NCBI RefSeq assembly: GCF_003605195.1
Contig: NZ_QYOS01000022.1
Location: 237,042 to 301,041, forward strand
Source: Aurantiacibacter odishensis
GTDB taxonomy: Bacteria; Pseudomonadota; Alphaproteobacteria; Sphingomonadales; Sphingomonadaceae
DNA: 64,000 nucleotides
Direction: 5' to 3'
Position numbers and translations under genes: made by a program. The stretch's first letter is position 1. The number at the start of each line of letters is the position of its first letter. Below are positions 17,381 to 26,518 of the stretch, one piece after another. The notes under the pieces were generated by a model. It searched no databases and had not been told where the DNA came from. It saw nothing but the letters and a program-made list of their open reading frames with translations.

Positions 17381-18721
17381 ATGGCCACGCAGCAGGCACA
17401 TTCGCTGGGCGCAGAGCAGCAAACGGGCAACTGGGTTACAAATTCGCCTGCCTACCAGACATTGCTGGTCCTGCTGCTCAGCCTGAATTTCGGTATCGTG
17501 TTCTTCGACCGGCAGGCGCTCAACGCGCTGATGCCGTTCGTGCAGCCGGACCTGCAATTGTCGCAAACCGAGATCGGCCTGCTGGCAGGCGGCCTTTCCT
17601 TCAGCTGGGCGATCGCGGCATTCTTCGTGGGCCGCCTGTCCGATAGCCTCGGCAAGCGCAAGATCCTGCTGGTGATTGCCACCATCGCGTTTTCGCTGTG
17701 CAGCTTCCTGTCCGGCCTTGCCACCAGCTTCCTGTTCCTCTTCGCGGCCCGCCTGCTGATGGGCGCGGCGGAAGGCGGCGTCATGCCGATCAGCCACGCG
17801 ATGGTCGCCAGCGAAGTGAACCCGGAACGGCGCGGCCTGGCGCAAGGCGTGGCGCAGAACCTTGGCTCCAACCTGCTTGGTAGCTTTGCCGCGCCAGTGG
17901 TGCTGGTGGCCTTTGCCACCGCCTTCAGCTGGCGCGAGGCGTTCTACCTTGCCGCCCTGCCCGGCCTCGTTTCCGCAGCGATGATCTGGTTCATGCTGCG
18001 CGAGCCGGAACCTGCCGCCGAAGTCACCGCGCAAGTGGGCGAGGCGGGCGATCACCATTCCAGCATCGGTTTTCTCGAGGCACTGAAAGTCCGCAACATG
18101 TGGATTTGCGTGGTCGTGGGCGTGCTGCTGGTGGCGCACTTCGTCATCACCTGGGCCTTCATGCCCAACTTCCTTGTCCAGACGCGCGGGATGGACGCTT
18201 TCTCGATGAGCTGGCTCGTCGGCTCGCTGGGCATTGCAGCCGCGATCTACAGCTTCGTGGTGGCAGGCATTTCCGACAAGATCGGGCGCAAGCCGGTGAT
18301 GGTGTTCCTGCCGTTCCTGTCGCTGATCGGGCCGCTCGGCGTGATCTACCTCGATCCGGCGACGTTTGCTGGCGACGGCCTTCTGGGGCTTTCCGGGTAT
18401 GCCACGGTGCTGATCCCGATCTTCTTCATCGGCTGGATGGTGAACGGCGTCTTCCCGATCTTCATGGCGACGATCCCTTCCGAAAGCTTCAAGCCCATCC
18501 ACCACGCCACCGTGCTGGGGCTGGCGATGGGCAGTTGCGAGGTGCTGGGCGGTGTTCTCGGCCCGCCGCTCGCAGGCGTGCTCAACGACGCCTACGGGCC
18601 TGAGACCTTCCTCTACGTCCTTATGGTGCTGGCCGTGATCAGCGGCTTTGTCGCGATGGGCCTGAAGGAAACCGCGCCCGCTGCGCTGCGCCGCCGCGGC
18701 GAAGTGGCCCAGCCGGCCTGA
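17381..18721 (+). CDS. MFS transporter of catabolic cluster
   Basis: This 446-residue protein has twelve predicted membrane helices. The MFS loop motif GRLSDSLGKRKILL lies between helices 2 and 3, and its second-half equivalent is GISDKIGRKPVMV. The layout resembles aromatic-acid or organic-anion proton symporters. It is the first gene of a co-directional run; the hydrolase starts 11 bases after its stop, so it is likely the importer for the substrate of the following enzymes. Confidence 0.88.
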   Translation: MATQQAHSLGAEQQTGNWVTNSPAYQTLLVLLLSLNFGIVFFDRQALNALMPFVQPDLQLSQTEIGLLAGGLSFSWAIAAFFVGRLSDSLGKRKILLVIATIAFSLCSFLSGLATSFLFLFAARLLMGAAEGGVMPISHAMVASEVNPERRGLAQGVAQNLGSNLLGSFAAPVVLVAFATAFSWREAFYLAALPGLVSAAMIWFMLREPEPAAEVTAQVGEAGDHHSSIGFLEALKVRNMWICVVVGVLLVAHFVITWAFMPNFLVQTRGMDAFSMSWLVGSLGIAAAIYSFVVAGISDKIGRKPVMVFLPFLSLIGPLGVIYLDPATFAGDGLLGLSGYATVLIPIFFIGWMVNGVFPIFMATIPSESFKPIHHATVLGLAMGSCEVLGGVLGPPLAGVLNDAYGPETFLYVLMVLAVISGFVAMGLKETAPAALRRRGEVAQPA

Positions 18722-18732
18722 GGCGAGCGCAC

Positions 18733-19623
18733 ATGTCCGATCCCGTCCTTGCCGAACTGATCGCCGGGCTTCGCGCAGGAGGGCCGGACCTTTCAGCCGA
18801 TCCTGCCACCCTGCGCCCCGATTACGAGGCGCTGTTCGCCACCATGCCGGTGGCGGACGATCTCGCCATCGAGCAGCTCGACCTCGGCGGTGTGCCCGCC
18901 TTGCGCGTGGCCGCGCCCGGCAGTGATACGGGCAAGGCCGTGCTCTACCTGCACGGTGGCGGCTACGTGGTCGGCAGCGCGCAGGGCTATCGTGGCCTTG
19001 CGGGCGAGGTTTCCCGCGCCGCCGGGATGCCCGCGCTGGTGCTCGACTATCGCCTCGCCCCCGAACATCCCTTCCCCGCCGCCGTGGACGATGCCGTTGC
19101 CGCCTACCGCGCGCTTGTCGCGAGCGTGACAGACGCCTCCAATATCGTGCTTGCCGGCGATTCCGCAGGCGGAGGGCTGGCGCTGGCCGCAATGCTGAAA
19201 CTGCGCGACGAAGCCGATAATCTGCCCGCCGCCGCGCTGCTGATTTCGCCGTGGGCAGATGCCACCTGCACCGCCGCATCGCTGGATAGCAAGGCGTCAG
19301 AAGACCCCTCGCTGACGAAGCACGGTATCGAGGTGTGCGCGCAGCGATATCTTGGCGGGGCCGATGCTGCGCACCCGCTCGCCTCTCCGGCCAAGGCAGA
19401 CCTATCCGGCCTGCCGCCGCTGCTGGTGCAGGTCGGCTCCATAGAGATCCTGCTGGACGATGCCTTGGCGATTGCCGCCAGCGCCGGTGCTGCGGGCACG
19501 ATGGTGCGACTGGAGGTCCACCCCGGCCTTCCCCACGTCTTCCATGCCTTTCACTTCATGCTGCCGCAGGCGAAAGCCGCGCTGGAAGAGGCGGGCGCAT
19601 TCCTCGCGAGACATGCCGGATGA
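18733..19623 (+). CDS. HSL-family alpha/beta hydrolase (esterase)
   Basis: This 296-residue enzyme has the hormone-sensitive-lipase oxyanion motif HGGG at 74-77 and the nucleophile elbow GDSAGG with Ser144. Near the C-terminus PHVFHAF probably supplies the catalytic histidine. HSL-type enzymes hydrolyse short or aryl esters in the cytosol. Its stop overlaps the start of the Baeyer-Villiger monooxygenase (ATGA at 19620-19623). That coupling suggests it hydrolyses the ester that enzyme makes; this is inference. Confidence 0.9.
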   Translation: MSDPVLAELIAGLRAGGPDLSADPATLRPDYEALFATMPVADDLAIEQLDLGGVPALRVAAPGSDTGKAVLYLHGGGYVVGSAQGYRGLAGEVSRAAGMPALVLDYRLAPEHPFPAAVDDAVAAYRALVASVTDASNIVLAGDSAGGGLALAAMLKLRDEADNLPAAALLISPWADATCTAASLDSKASEDPSLTKHGIEVCAQRYLGGADAAHPLASPAKADLSGLPPLLVQVGSIEILLDDALAIAASAGAAGTMVRLEVHPGLPHVFHAFHFMLPQAKAALEEAGAFLARHAG

Positions 19624-21251
19624 AGAAGCCGCGCCGCCTTGACGCGCTGATCGTCGGCGCAGGCTTTGCGGGCCTCTACATGCTGCACAAGCTGCGGCAG
19701 GACGGCTTCACCACGCAGGTGGTGGAAAAAGGCAGCGGCGTTGGCGGCACGTGGTTCTGGAACCGCTATCCCGGCGCACGCTGCGACATTCCCAGCATCG
19801 AATACAGCTACAGCTTCGATGCCGAGCTGGAGGCCGAATGGCGCTGGAGCGAACGCTACGCCGCCCAGCCGGAAATCCTGCGCTATCTCGAACATGTGGC
19901 CGAAAGATTTGACCTCCGCCGCGACATTGCGCTGCAAACGCTCGTGACCTCGGCCCGCTGGCAAGAGGAAGAAGGCCGCTGGCTGGTCGAAACCGATGGC
20001 GGCGATGCCTACGACGTGCAGTTCCTGATCCTCGCAACGGGCGCCCTGTCCGAGCCCAAGCAGCCCGACATTCCCGGCCTCGAGAATTTCGAGGGACAGG
20101 TGCTGCATTCGGCCATGTGGGACGACAGCGCCGACCTTGCGGGAAAGAACGTCTGCCATTTCGGCACCGGCTCCACCGGCATCCAGGTTGTGGGCGAGGT
20201 CGCGAAGGTCGCGAAACGGCTTACCGTCTTCCAGCGCACGCCAAACTTCGCCGTGCCTGCGGGCAATCACCCGTTGCCGCAGGACTACCTGGAAGACCTG
20301 CTGCCGCGCTATCCCGAACTGCGGGAGAGGGCGCGCACATCGCCGCTCGGCTGGTTCCACGGCGCATGGGAAGGCAGTGCCAAGGCCGACGATCCCGAAG
20401 CGCGCGAGAAGCGGCTGGAGAAGGCCTGGAAGGCAGGCACCACCGGCCTGTTGCAAGCCTACGAAGACCTGTTGTTCGACGAGGAATCGAACAGCTACGC
20501 TGCCGATTTCGCCCGGCGCAAGATCGCCGAACTGGTCGACGATCCGGAGACAGCGCGAAAACTCACGCCCCACGGATACCCGATGGGATCGCGCCGCCTT
20601 TGCACCGAGGTCAATTTCTACGAGGCGATGAACCGCGACAACGTGGCGCTGGTGGACGTGCGCGAGGAGCCTGTCGTCGATGTCACCGCCCGTTCGGTGA
20701 AGGCCGAGAAGGGCGAGTATCCTGCCGATGTCATCATCCTGGCCACGGGCTTCGATGCCTGCGTGGGCGCGATCAAGGCGATCGACATTCGCGGCCGCGA
20801 CGGACGCTCCATCCGCGATGAATGGGACAACGGCCCGCGCGCCTACCTCGGCCTTGCTGTCGAGGGCTTTCCCAACATGTTCACCATCACCGGTCCCGGC
20901 AGCCCTTCCGTGCTGTCCAACGTGGTCGTTTCCATCGAACAGCACGTGGAATGGGTAGCGCGCTGCACGGCCCACATGCGCAGTGCCGGGCAGCAGGTGA
21001 TCGAGGCGACGGCCGAGGCCGAAACCGCGTGGATGGAGCACGCGCACGAAGTCGCCCACTCCACGCTCTTTCCCCGCGCCAGCAGCTGGTATCAGGGCCA
21101 CACGAAGGACGGGCGGCAGGTGTTCATGCCCTACGTCGGCGGCGTGGGCGCCTATCGCGCAAAGTGCGACGAGGTCGCGGCCAAGGGCTACGAGGGTTTC
21201 TTGATGGAGAGCTCCACCACGATGCGGACGAAGGACGCGGTCGCTTCGTAA
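19620..21251 (+). CDS. Baeyer-Villiger flavin monooxygenase
   Basis: This 543-residue FAD enzyme carries an FAD-binding GAGFAG at 13-18 and the type I Baeyer-Villiger fingerprint FEGQVLHSAMW at 157-167 (FxGxxxHxxxW). A second Rossmann motif, GTGSTG at 183-188, binds NADPH. Such enzymes insert oxygen next to a ketone carbonyl to give an ester or lactone; length and motif order fit the cyclohexanone/hydroxyacetophenone class. The ATG overlaps the esterase stop by four bases. Substrate class is inferred from neighbours only. Confidence 0.93.
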   Translation: MKKPRRLDALIVGAGFAGLYMLHKLRQDGFTTQVVEKGSGVGGTWFWNRYPGARCDIPSIEYSYSFDAELEAEWRWSERYAAQPEILRYLEHVAERFDLRRDIALQTLVTSARWQEEEGRWLVETDGGDAYDVQFLILATGALSEPKQPDIPGLENFEGQVLHSAMWDDSADLAGKNVCHFGTGSTGIQVVGEVAKVAKRLTVFQRTPNFAVPAGNHPLPQDYLEDLLPRYPELRERARTSPLGWFHGAWEGSAKADDPEAREKRLEKAWKAGTTGLLQAYEDLLFDEESNSYAADFARRKIAELVDDPETARKLTPHGYPMGSRRLCTEVNFYEAMNRDNVALVDVREEPVVDVTARSVKAEKGEYPADVIILATGFDACVGAIKAIDIRGRDGRSIRDEWDNGPRAYLGLAVEGFPNMFTITGPGSPSVLSNVVVSIEQHVEWVARCTAHMRSAGQQVIEATAEAETAWMEHAHEVAHSTLFPRASSWYQGHTKDGRQVFMPYVGGVGAYRAKCDEVAAKGYEGFLMESSTTMRTKDAVAS

Positions 21252-21324
21252 CGCGCGTTAGTATAGGATCAGGATAACGCGAGTCCCGGCAAAGCGGGAC
21301 CGACACAAACAAAGGAGAGAGTAA

Positions 21325-21864
21325 ATGGCCACGCAGATGAAAGCACCGCCTTCCGACAAGAAGGAAATCGTTGACATCAAGTACCCCTACGCCGACCTTG
21401 TGAAGCGTACGTCCCCCGGCGGCCGCTATATCGATGCGCCCAGCGACGAGGAAAGCCCCTGGGTGCCCTTCGGCGACAACGCCGCGATCAAACACATCGC
21501 TTTCGACGTGCGGCAGAACCTGTTCTCCAACATCCTGTGGGTGAAGAGCCCCGGCGTGATCGGCACGCACTTCCACCGCGGCACCATCCTGATGGTCTGC
21601 CTCGAAGGCAGCGTGCGCTATCTGGAATACGACTGGGTTGCGACGCCGCACGGCGTGATCCTGGAAACTCCGGGCGAAAGTCACACTCTCGTGACCGAAC
21701 ATGCCGACGGCGTGAAACTGTTCGGCTGGATGCAAGGCCCGATCGATTTCTTCGACGGCGACGGCAAGTACGTGGAAACGACCGACGTGTTCTGGTTCAT
21801 GAACCACTACGAGACATACTGCCGCGAAAACGGCCTGCCCATCAACGAGAAGCTCTACCTTTAA
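21325..21864 (+). CDS. 3-His cupin dioxygenase-like protein (copy 1)
   Basis: This 179-residue cupin has metal-ligand candidates His82 and His84 in GTHFHRG and His120 in PGESH. It looks like the 2,4'-dihydroxyacetophenone dioxygenase / ChrR-type cupin group; the former cleaves a C-C bond with O2 to yield an aromatic acid and formate. Family assignment is by pattern only. AAAGGAGAGAG gives a strong ribosome site before ATG 21325. It lies 13 bases before a clear paralogue. Confidence 0.82.
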   Translation: MATQMKAPPSDKKEIVDIKYPYADLVKRTSPGGRYIDAPSDEESPWVPFGDNAAIKHIAFDVRQNLFSNILWVKSPGVIGTHFHRGTILMVCLEGSVRYLEYDWVATPHGVILETPGESHTLVTEHADGVKLFGWMQGPIDFFDGDGKYVETTDVFWFMNHYETYCRENGLPINEKLYL

Positions 21865-21877
21865 GGAGGCAAGCGAC

Positions 21878-22447
21878 GTGGCCACACAGGAAAAGCCCAA
21901 ACCCAAATCGTCTCTGGGGGCGAAGACGGCTGCCGAGGCGGGTGCGTTCAGGATTGTGAACGTGCCCGAGACCTACAAGCACGTGATCGACGAATACGTG
22001 CGCGATGGCACCTACGTCTCCACCGACGAGGCGGAGAGCCCGTGGGTGCCCTTCGGCGACAACGCCGCGATCCGGCACCTGGCTTTCGATGTCCGCAACA
22101 ACGTCTACGCCAACGTGCTGTGGATCAAGAGCGCGGGCGTGATCGGCACGCACAAGCACCGCGGCATGGTGTGGGCGATCGGGCTGGAAGGCACATTCCG
22201 CTACCTCGAATACGACTGGGTTTGCGGTCCGGGCGATTTCATCACCGAATTCCCCGGCCACGCGCACACCCTCGTCACGGACGAGCCAGACGGCATGAAG
22301 GCCTTCTTCTGGATGCAGGGCGCCAACGAGTTCTACGACGAGAACGGCGAACACGTGGAAACGCTCGACGTGTGGTGGTTCATCAACCACTACGAAAGCT
22401 ACTGCAAGGAACAAGGCATACCGATCAATCGTCAGTTGTATCTGTAA
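21878..22447 (+). CDS. 3-His cupin dioxygenase-like protein (copy 2)
   Basis: The 189-residue protein is paralogous to the preceding cupin. Shared blocks include SPWVPFGDNAAI, GVIGTHxHRG, RYLEYDWV and the C-terminal NHYESYC...LPIN/IPINxxLYL. Metal ligands appear as GTHKHRG and PGHAHTLV. The N-terminus carries an extra lysine-rich stretch. GTG at 21878 follows AAGGAGG. The tandem arrangement implies duplication with possible substrate divergence or hetero-oligomerisation. Confidence 0.82.
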   Translation: MATQEKPKPKSSLGAKTAAEAGAFRIVNVPETYKHVIDEYVRDGTYVSTDEAESPWVPFGDNAAIRHLAFDVRNNVYANVLWIKSAGVIGTHKHRGMVWAIGLEGTFRYLEYDWVCGPGDFITEFPGHAHTLVTDEPDGMKAFFWMQGANEFYDENGEHVETLDVWWFINHYESYCKEQGIPINRQLYL

Positions 22448-22499
22448 TCAGGACAATTTCCCCGGATCGCCGATCCGGGGCTGACGCGAGAGGAATAGC

Positions 22500-23363
22500 A
22501 TGTCTGATACCCCGGGAACGCTAGACCAGTTCGATATCAAGGGCCGCTCGGCGCTGGTGACGGGCGCCGCAAGCGGCATCGGCCTCGCCTATGCCGAGGC
22601 CATGGCCGAAGCGGGCGCCAAGGTGACGATCACCGATATCGATGCCGAGGGTGCCGCGCGGGAGGCCGACCGGCTCTCGCACGAAGGATACGAAGTGCGC
22701 TGGGACACTGTCGACGTGTCCGACCTCGACCAGGTGGCCCGCGCCTTCGACCACCACGTAAAGGCCTACGGCGGCTGCGACATTGCCTTTGCCAATGCCG
22801 GCCTCGACGTGGGCGACGGGTTCTGGAGCCCGGAAGACAAGCGCAACCCAGATGGCCAGATCGACGTCTATTCCAAGGACAAATGGGACAAGTCCATCGC
22901 CATCAACCTGACGGGCGTGTTCCACACCGTGCGCGAGGCCGCGCGGGTGATGAAGGCGAACGAGGGCAACGGCTATCGCCGGGGCGGCTCCATCGTCATC
23001 ACCTCCTCCAACGCCGCGGAAGTGAACGAGGCCATCGTCGGCGTGCCCTACATGGCGGCAAAGGCGGGCGTGAAGCATTTCATGCGCCATTCCGCCTACG
23101 AACTCGCTGCGTTCGGCATCCGCGTGAACGCCATCGCGCCGGGCCCTTTCGTCACCAATATCGGCGATGGCTGGGTGAAGAAGAACCCGAAAGCGAAAGA
23201 GGCCTGGGACAAGCTGGTGCCCGTGGGCCGCATGGCCGAAACCTACCAGATCAAACCTCTTGCCCTGCTGCTGGCCAGTGACGCGGGCAGCTACATGACC
23301 GGCGCGCACGTGATGATTGACGGCGGCATGCAGCTTGGCCCGATCAAGCCATTGAACGACTAG
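22500..23363 (+). CDS. Short-chain dehydrogenase/reductase
   Basis: This 287-residue oxidoreductase has the cofactor loop TGAASGIG at 21-28, a catalytic serine in ITSSNAA, and Tyr184/Lys188 in PYMAAKAG. The acidic DIDAE at the end of strand two favours NAD(H). A longer insertion (PEDKRNPDGQIDVYS) before the active site resembles carveol-dehydrogenase-type SDRs. ATG 22500 has GAGAGG upstream. It probably oxidises a secondary alcohol in the ketone pathway. Confidence 0.9.
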   Translation: MSDTPGTLDQFDIKGRSALVTGAASGIGLAYAEAMAEAGAKVTITDIDAEGAAREADRLSHEGYEVRWDTVDVSDLDQVARAFDHHVKAYGGCDIAFANAGLDVGDGFWSPEDKRNPDGQIDVYSKDKWDKSIAINLTGVFHTVREAARVMKANEGNGYRRGGSIVITSSNAAEVNEAIVGVPYMAAKAGVKHFMRHSAYELAAFGIRVNAIAPGPFVTNIGDGWVKKNPKAKEAWDKLVPVGRMAETYQIKPLALLLASDAGSYMTGAHVMIDGGMQLGPIKPLND

Positions 23364-23414
23364 CCCGCGCTCGTTACGAGTGCATTTGACAATATGTAAA
23401 TTTCTGGAGAAGCG

Positions 23415-24533
23415 ATGACCACCCCCGCACGCGCCGCAATCTGCCGTGGCAATTCCGAACCCTTCAAGATCGAGGACGTGGAACTGGACGACCTGCGCCC
23501 TGACGAACTGCGCATCCGCGTGGTCGCCTGCGGGGTCTGCCACACAGACATGGCCGTGCGGGACGAGCAGCTGCCCGTCCCTCACCCTGTCGTGCTGGGC
23601 CACGAGGGCGCGGGCATCGTGGAGGAAGTGGGCAGCGCGGTAACGGTCGCCAAGCCGGGCGACCGCGTGGTGATGAGCTTCAACTCCTGCGGCGAATGCC
23701 CGAGCTGCTCCATCGACGCGCCGACCTATTGCTACAACTTCTTCCCGCACAACTGGAGCGGCAAGCGCGCCGACGGCTCGCCCGTCATGTTCAAGGGCGG
23801 AGAGCCGATGAACGCCAACTTCTTCGGCCAGTCCAGCTTCGCCACCCACGCCATCGCGCACGAGGCGAACACGGTGAAGATCGCCGACAGTGCCGCCGAT
23901 ATCCCGCTCGAACGCATCGCCCCCATCGGTTGCGGCCTGATGACGGGGGCGGGTGCAGTGCTGCGTTCCATGCAGGTGCGCAAGGGTATGCCGATCGCCG
24001 TGTTTGGTGCGGGCACGGTGGGCATGGCCGCGATCATGGCGGCAAAGATTGCCGGTGCGAACCCGATCATCGCCGTCGACGTGAACGACAAGCGGCTGGA
24101 ACTGGCGAAGGAGTTGGGCGCGACCCACGCCTTCAACGGCAAGGACGGCGCAATGGACAAGATCCGCGAGCTGGTGCCGCAGGGCCTCGGCTATGCATTC
24201 GATACGACCGGGATCAACACGCTGATCCAGGAGGCATGGGGCCTGCTGGCCCCGATGGGCATCTGCGGCATCGTCGGCGCGTCCGATCCGTCCGACAACC
24301 TTACCTTCAACGAAGCCGAATTCATGGGCGGCGGCCGCCGCGTGATGGGCATTCTCGGCGGAGACAGCGATGTCGGCCCGTTCCTCAACGAACTGCTGGA
24401 CTACCACGTGAAAGGCCAGTTCCCGTTCGAGAAGCTGATCGGCTATTTCGATTTCGACCAGATCAACGAGGCGATCCACGCCAGCGAGGACGGCAGCGTG
24501 GTGAAGCCTGTGCTGCGCATTTCGCCTGAGTAA
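23415..24533 (+). CDS. Zinc aryl/alkyl alcohol dehydrogenase
   Basis: The 372-residue medium-chain dehydrogenase has a catalytic zinc site (CGVCHTD and GHEGAG) and a complete structural zinc site, CGECPSCSIDAPTYC. The Rossmann motif is GAGTVG. The pattern resembles benzyl/aryl-alcohol dehydrogenases. ATG 23415 has TGGAGAAG upstream. In the cluster it would oxidise the alcohol released by the esterase, or reduce an aldehyde. Confidence 0.92.
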   Translation: MTTPARAAICRGNSEPFKIEDVELDDLRPDELRIRVVACGVCHTDMAVRDEQLPVPHPVVLGHEGAGIVEEVGSAVTVAKPGDRVVMSFNSCGECPSCSIDAPTYCYNFFPHNWSGKRADGSPVMFKGGEPMNANFFGQSSFATHAIAHEANTVKIADSAADIPLERIAPIGCGLMTGAGAVLRSMQVRKGMPIAVFGAGTVGMAAIMAAKIAGANPIIAVDVNDKRLELAKELGATHAFNGKDGAMDKIRELVPQGLGYAFDTTGINTLIQEAWGLLAPMGICGIVGASDPSDNLTFNEAEFMGGGRRVMGILGGDSDVGPFLNELLDYHVKGQFPFEKLIGYFDFDQINEAIHASEDGSVVKPVLRISPE

Positions 24534-24566
24534 CTGTCGGCGGCGCGTAAGAAGGGGAGGGAATAA

Positions 24567-25457
24567 ATGTTGAGATACATGATTGCAGGCCTGGCGATGG
24601 CCTTTGCCACCCCTGCCCTTGCGGACGACCACGAGGAACCGCCGCTTCGGGTGGAAGTGCTGCGCACCAGTGCAGGCTCGCTCCACGTCAATTCCGCGCT
24701 CATCATGGGGGAGCGGGACGCCGTCCTGGTCGACCCGCCCTTCACCCTCGCCGATGCGCACCGCGTGGCAGCGATGGTGCTGGATAGCGGCAAGAATCTG
24801 ACGCACATCTTCGTCACCCACGACCATCCCGACCACTTCTTCGCGATGGAGGTGCTGGAGGAAGCCTTCCCCGACGCGGAAATCGTAGCGCACGAGACCG
24901 TGGTGGCCGATATCTGGCGTTCCCTGCCGTTCAAGGTGGAACGCTGGAGTCCTATTCTGGCGGGCAACGGCCCCGCCTATCCCAGTGCCCCGCACGCGCT
25001 GACGAGCGATACGATCATGCTGGAGGGCCACGAACTGCGCGTGCTCGGCCCGATGCAGGGCGATCACCGCAATTCCACCGCGCTCTGGGTGCCGGAAATC
25101 CGCGCCCTGCTGCCGGGTGACCTCGTATTCAACGAGGTCCACCTGTGGCTGGGGGAACATGACCTCGACGCCGTTGCCGCCTGGCGCGCAAGCATGGACA
25201 GTCTGGAAGAATTGCAGCCCGAAATCGTTGTCGCCGGTCACGCACGCCCGGGCCTGCCGGACGACATCAGCGGGATAGAATTCACCTACCGCTATCTCGA
25301 CGCGTGGCCGGGGCTGGTTGCCGATGCCGCCGATTCCGACGACCTGCAGGCAAAGGTGCGCGCGGCCTTCCCCACTACGATTGACGTGCTGGACGATTTC
25401 ATCCTCGTCAATTCCACCGAAGTCGCCATGGGCGAACAACCGATCTGGACCGAATAG
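24567..25457 (+). CDS. Exported metallo-beta-lactamase-fold hydrolase
   Basis: This 296-residue protein has a cleavable signal peptide ending at TPALADD, so it is probably periplasmic. The zinc motif is THDHPDH at 84-90, with further ligands in GDHRNS and GHARPG. The MBL fold includes lactonases, esterases and thiol hydrolases; a ring-opening lactonase would fit beside a Baeyer-Villiger enzyme, but periplasmic placement argues for acting on incoming substrate. Function is unproven. It starts 33 bases after the alcohol dehydrogenase. Confidence 0.85.
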   Translation: MLRYMIAGLAMAFATPALADDHEEPPLRVEVLRTSAGSLHVNSALIMGERDAVLVDPPFTLADAHRVAAMVLDSGKNLTHIFVTHDHPDHFFAMEVLEEAFPDAEIVAHETVVADIWRSLPFKVERWSPILAGNGPAYPSAPHALTSDTIMLEGHELRVLGPMQGDHRNSTALWVPEIRALLPGDLVFNEVHLWLGEHDLDAVAAWRASMDSLEELQPEIVVAGHARPGLPDDISGIEFTYRYLDAWPGLVADAADSDDLQAKVRAAFPTTIDVLDDFILVNSTEVAMGEQPIWTE

Positions 25458-25463
25458 AAACCG

Positions 25464-26465
25464 ATGAAAGCCGTCACTTTCCAGGGACTGCACCAGCCGC
25501 TCGCGTTCGAGGACGTGCCCGATCCCACGCCCGGCGAAGGCGAACTGGTGGTTGAGGTGGGCCGCTGCGGCATCTGCGGCAGTGATCTGCACATGACCGA
25601 GGACGCCGCTTACGGCTGCAAGCACGGCGATATCCTCGGCCACGAATTTGCCGGCGAAGTGGTTGCGCTGGGCAAGGATACAAAGGGCCACAAGGTCGGC
25701 GACCTCGTTTCCGTGATCCCGCTGATGAGCTGTGGCGAATGCGAACATTGCCGCAAGGGCACGGTGCAATGGTGCGAGAAATTCGGCCTGCAGGGTGGCG
25801 GCTACGCGCAATACGCCGTGACCCGTCCCAACCAGTGCGTGCCGCTGCCCAGCGACCTGACCTTGGCCGACGGCGCGATCATCGAACCGCTGGCGGTGGC
25901 GCTGCACGGTATCAACCTCTCGGGAATGAAAACGGGCGACAGGGTGCTGGTTCTGGGCGCCGGTCCCATCGGCCTTGCAGTCGCCTTCTGGGCGAAGCGT
26001 TTCGGCGCAGGCAAAGTGGCGGTGCAGGACATTGCCACGTTCCAGCAGGGCCGCGCGCTGGAAATGGGCGCAGACGTCTTCGTGGTCGACCCCGAAAACC
26101 CCATTGAAAGCGCGAAGCAGGGTCTGGGCGGAGAGGCGGACATCGTTTTCGAATGCGTCGGCATTCCCGGCCTGATCGACCAGTCGGTGCAGCAGGTCCG
26201 CCCCGACGGCACCATCGTTCTGCTGGGCCTGTGCACGAAGCCCGACACGCTCAACACTTTCGTGATGCTGTCGAAACAGGTGAAGCTGGTGACAAGCGCA
26301 TTCTTCACCGTGCCGGAATACGAGGCCGCGCTTGCCGCCCTGGATGCGGGTGCCTTCGCCCCGCGCCTGCTGGTGACGGACACCATCAGCCTGTCGGAAA
26401 CGCCGGACGTGTTCGAAAGCCTGAAGAAACGCACCGATCAGTGCAAGGTGTTGATCGCACCCTGA
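25464..26465 (+). CDS. Zinc dehydrogenase, butanediol/threonine-dehydrogenase type
   Basis: This 333-residue medium-chain dehydrogenase has a catalytic zinc site (CGICGSD and GHEFAG), the structural zinc quartet CGECEHCRKGTVQWC and the cofactor motif GAGPIG. It resembles 2,3-butanediol and L-threonine dehydrogenases, which act on vicinal diols or hydroxyketones. It starts six bases after the MBL gene stop, so it is co-transcribed. It is the last enzyme of the catabolic run. Confidence 0.9.
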   Translation: MKAVTFQGLHQPLAFEDVPDPTPGEGELVVEVGRCGICGSDLHMTEDAAYGCKHGDILGHEFAGEVVALGKDTKGHKVGDLVSVIPLMSCGECEHCRKGTVQWCEKFGLQGGGYAQYAVTRPNQCVPLPSDLTLADGAIIEPLAVALHGINLSGMKTGDRVLVLGAGPIGLAVAFWAKRFGAGKVAVQDIATFQQGRALEMGADVFVVDPENPIESAKQGLGGEADIVFECVGIPGLIDQSVQQVRPDGTIVLLGLCTKPDTLNTFVMLSKQVKLVTSAFFTVPEYEAALAALDAGAFAPRLLVTDTISLSETPDVFESLKKRTDQCKVLIAP

Positions 26466-26518
26466 CGGGGGCTTAGGGCCATGTTGCCGCTGGACGGCTG
26501 ACTACCACTTAGGGGCCC

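Noticed and set aside
17264..19279. Upstream extension of the class II aldolase frame to 924 residues
   Set aside because: It is antisense to the MFS and hydrolase genes, has Arg/His-rich low-quality sequence, and a good ATG with ribosome site exists at 17263.
22521..25907. 1128-residue minus-strand open frame
   Set aside because: It is the shadow of SDR, dehydrogenase and MBL genes that have clear motifs; its composition is His/Arg/Ala-biased as expected of antisense frames in high-GC DNA.
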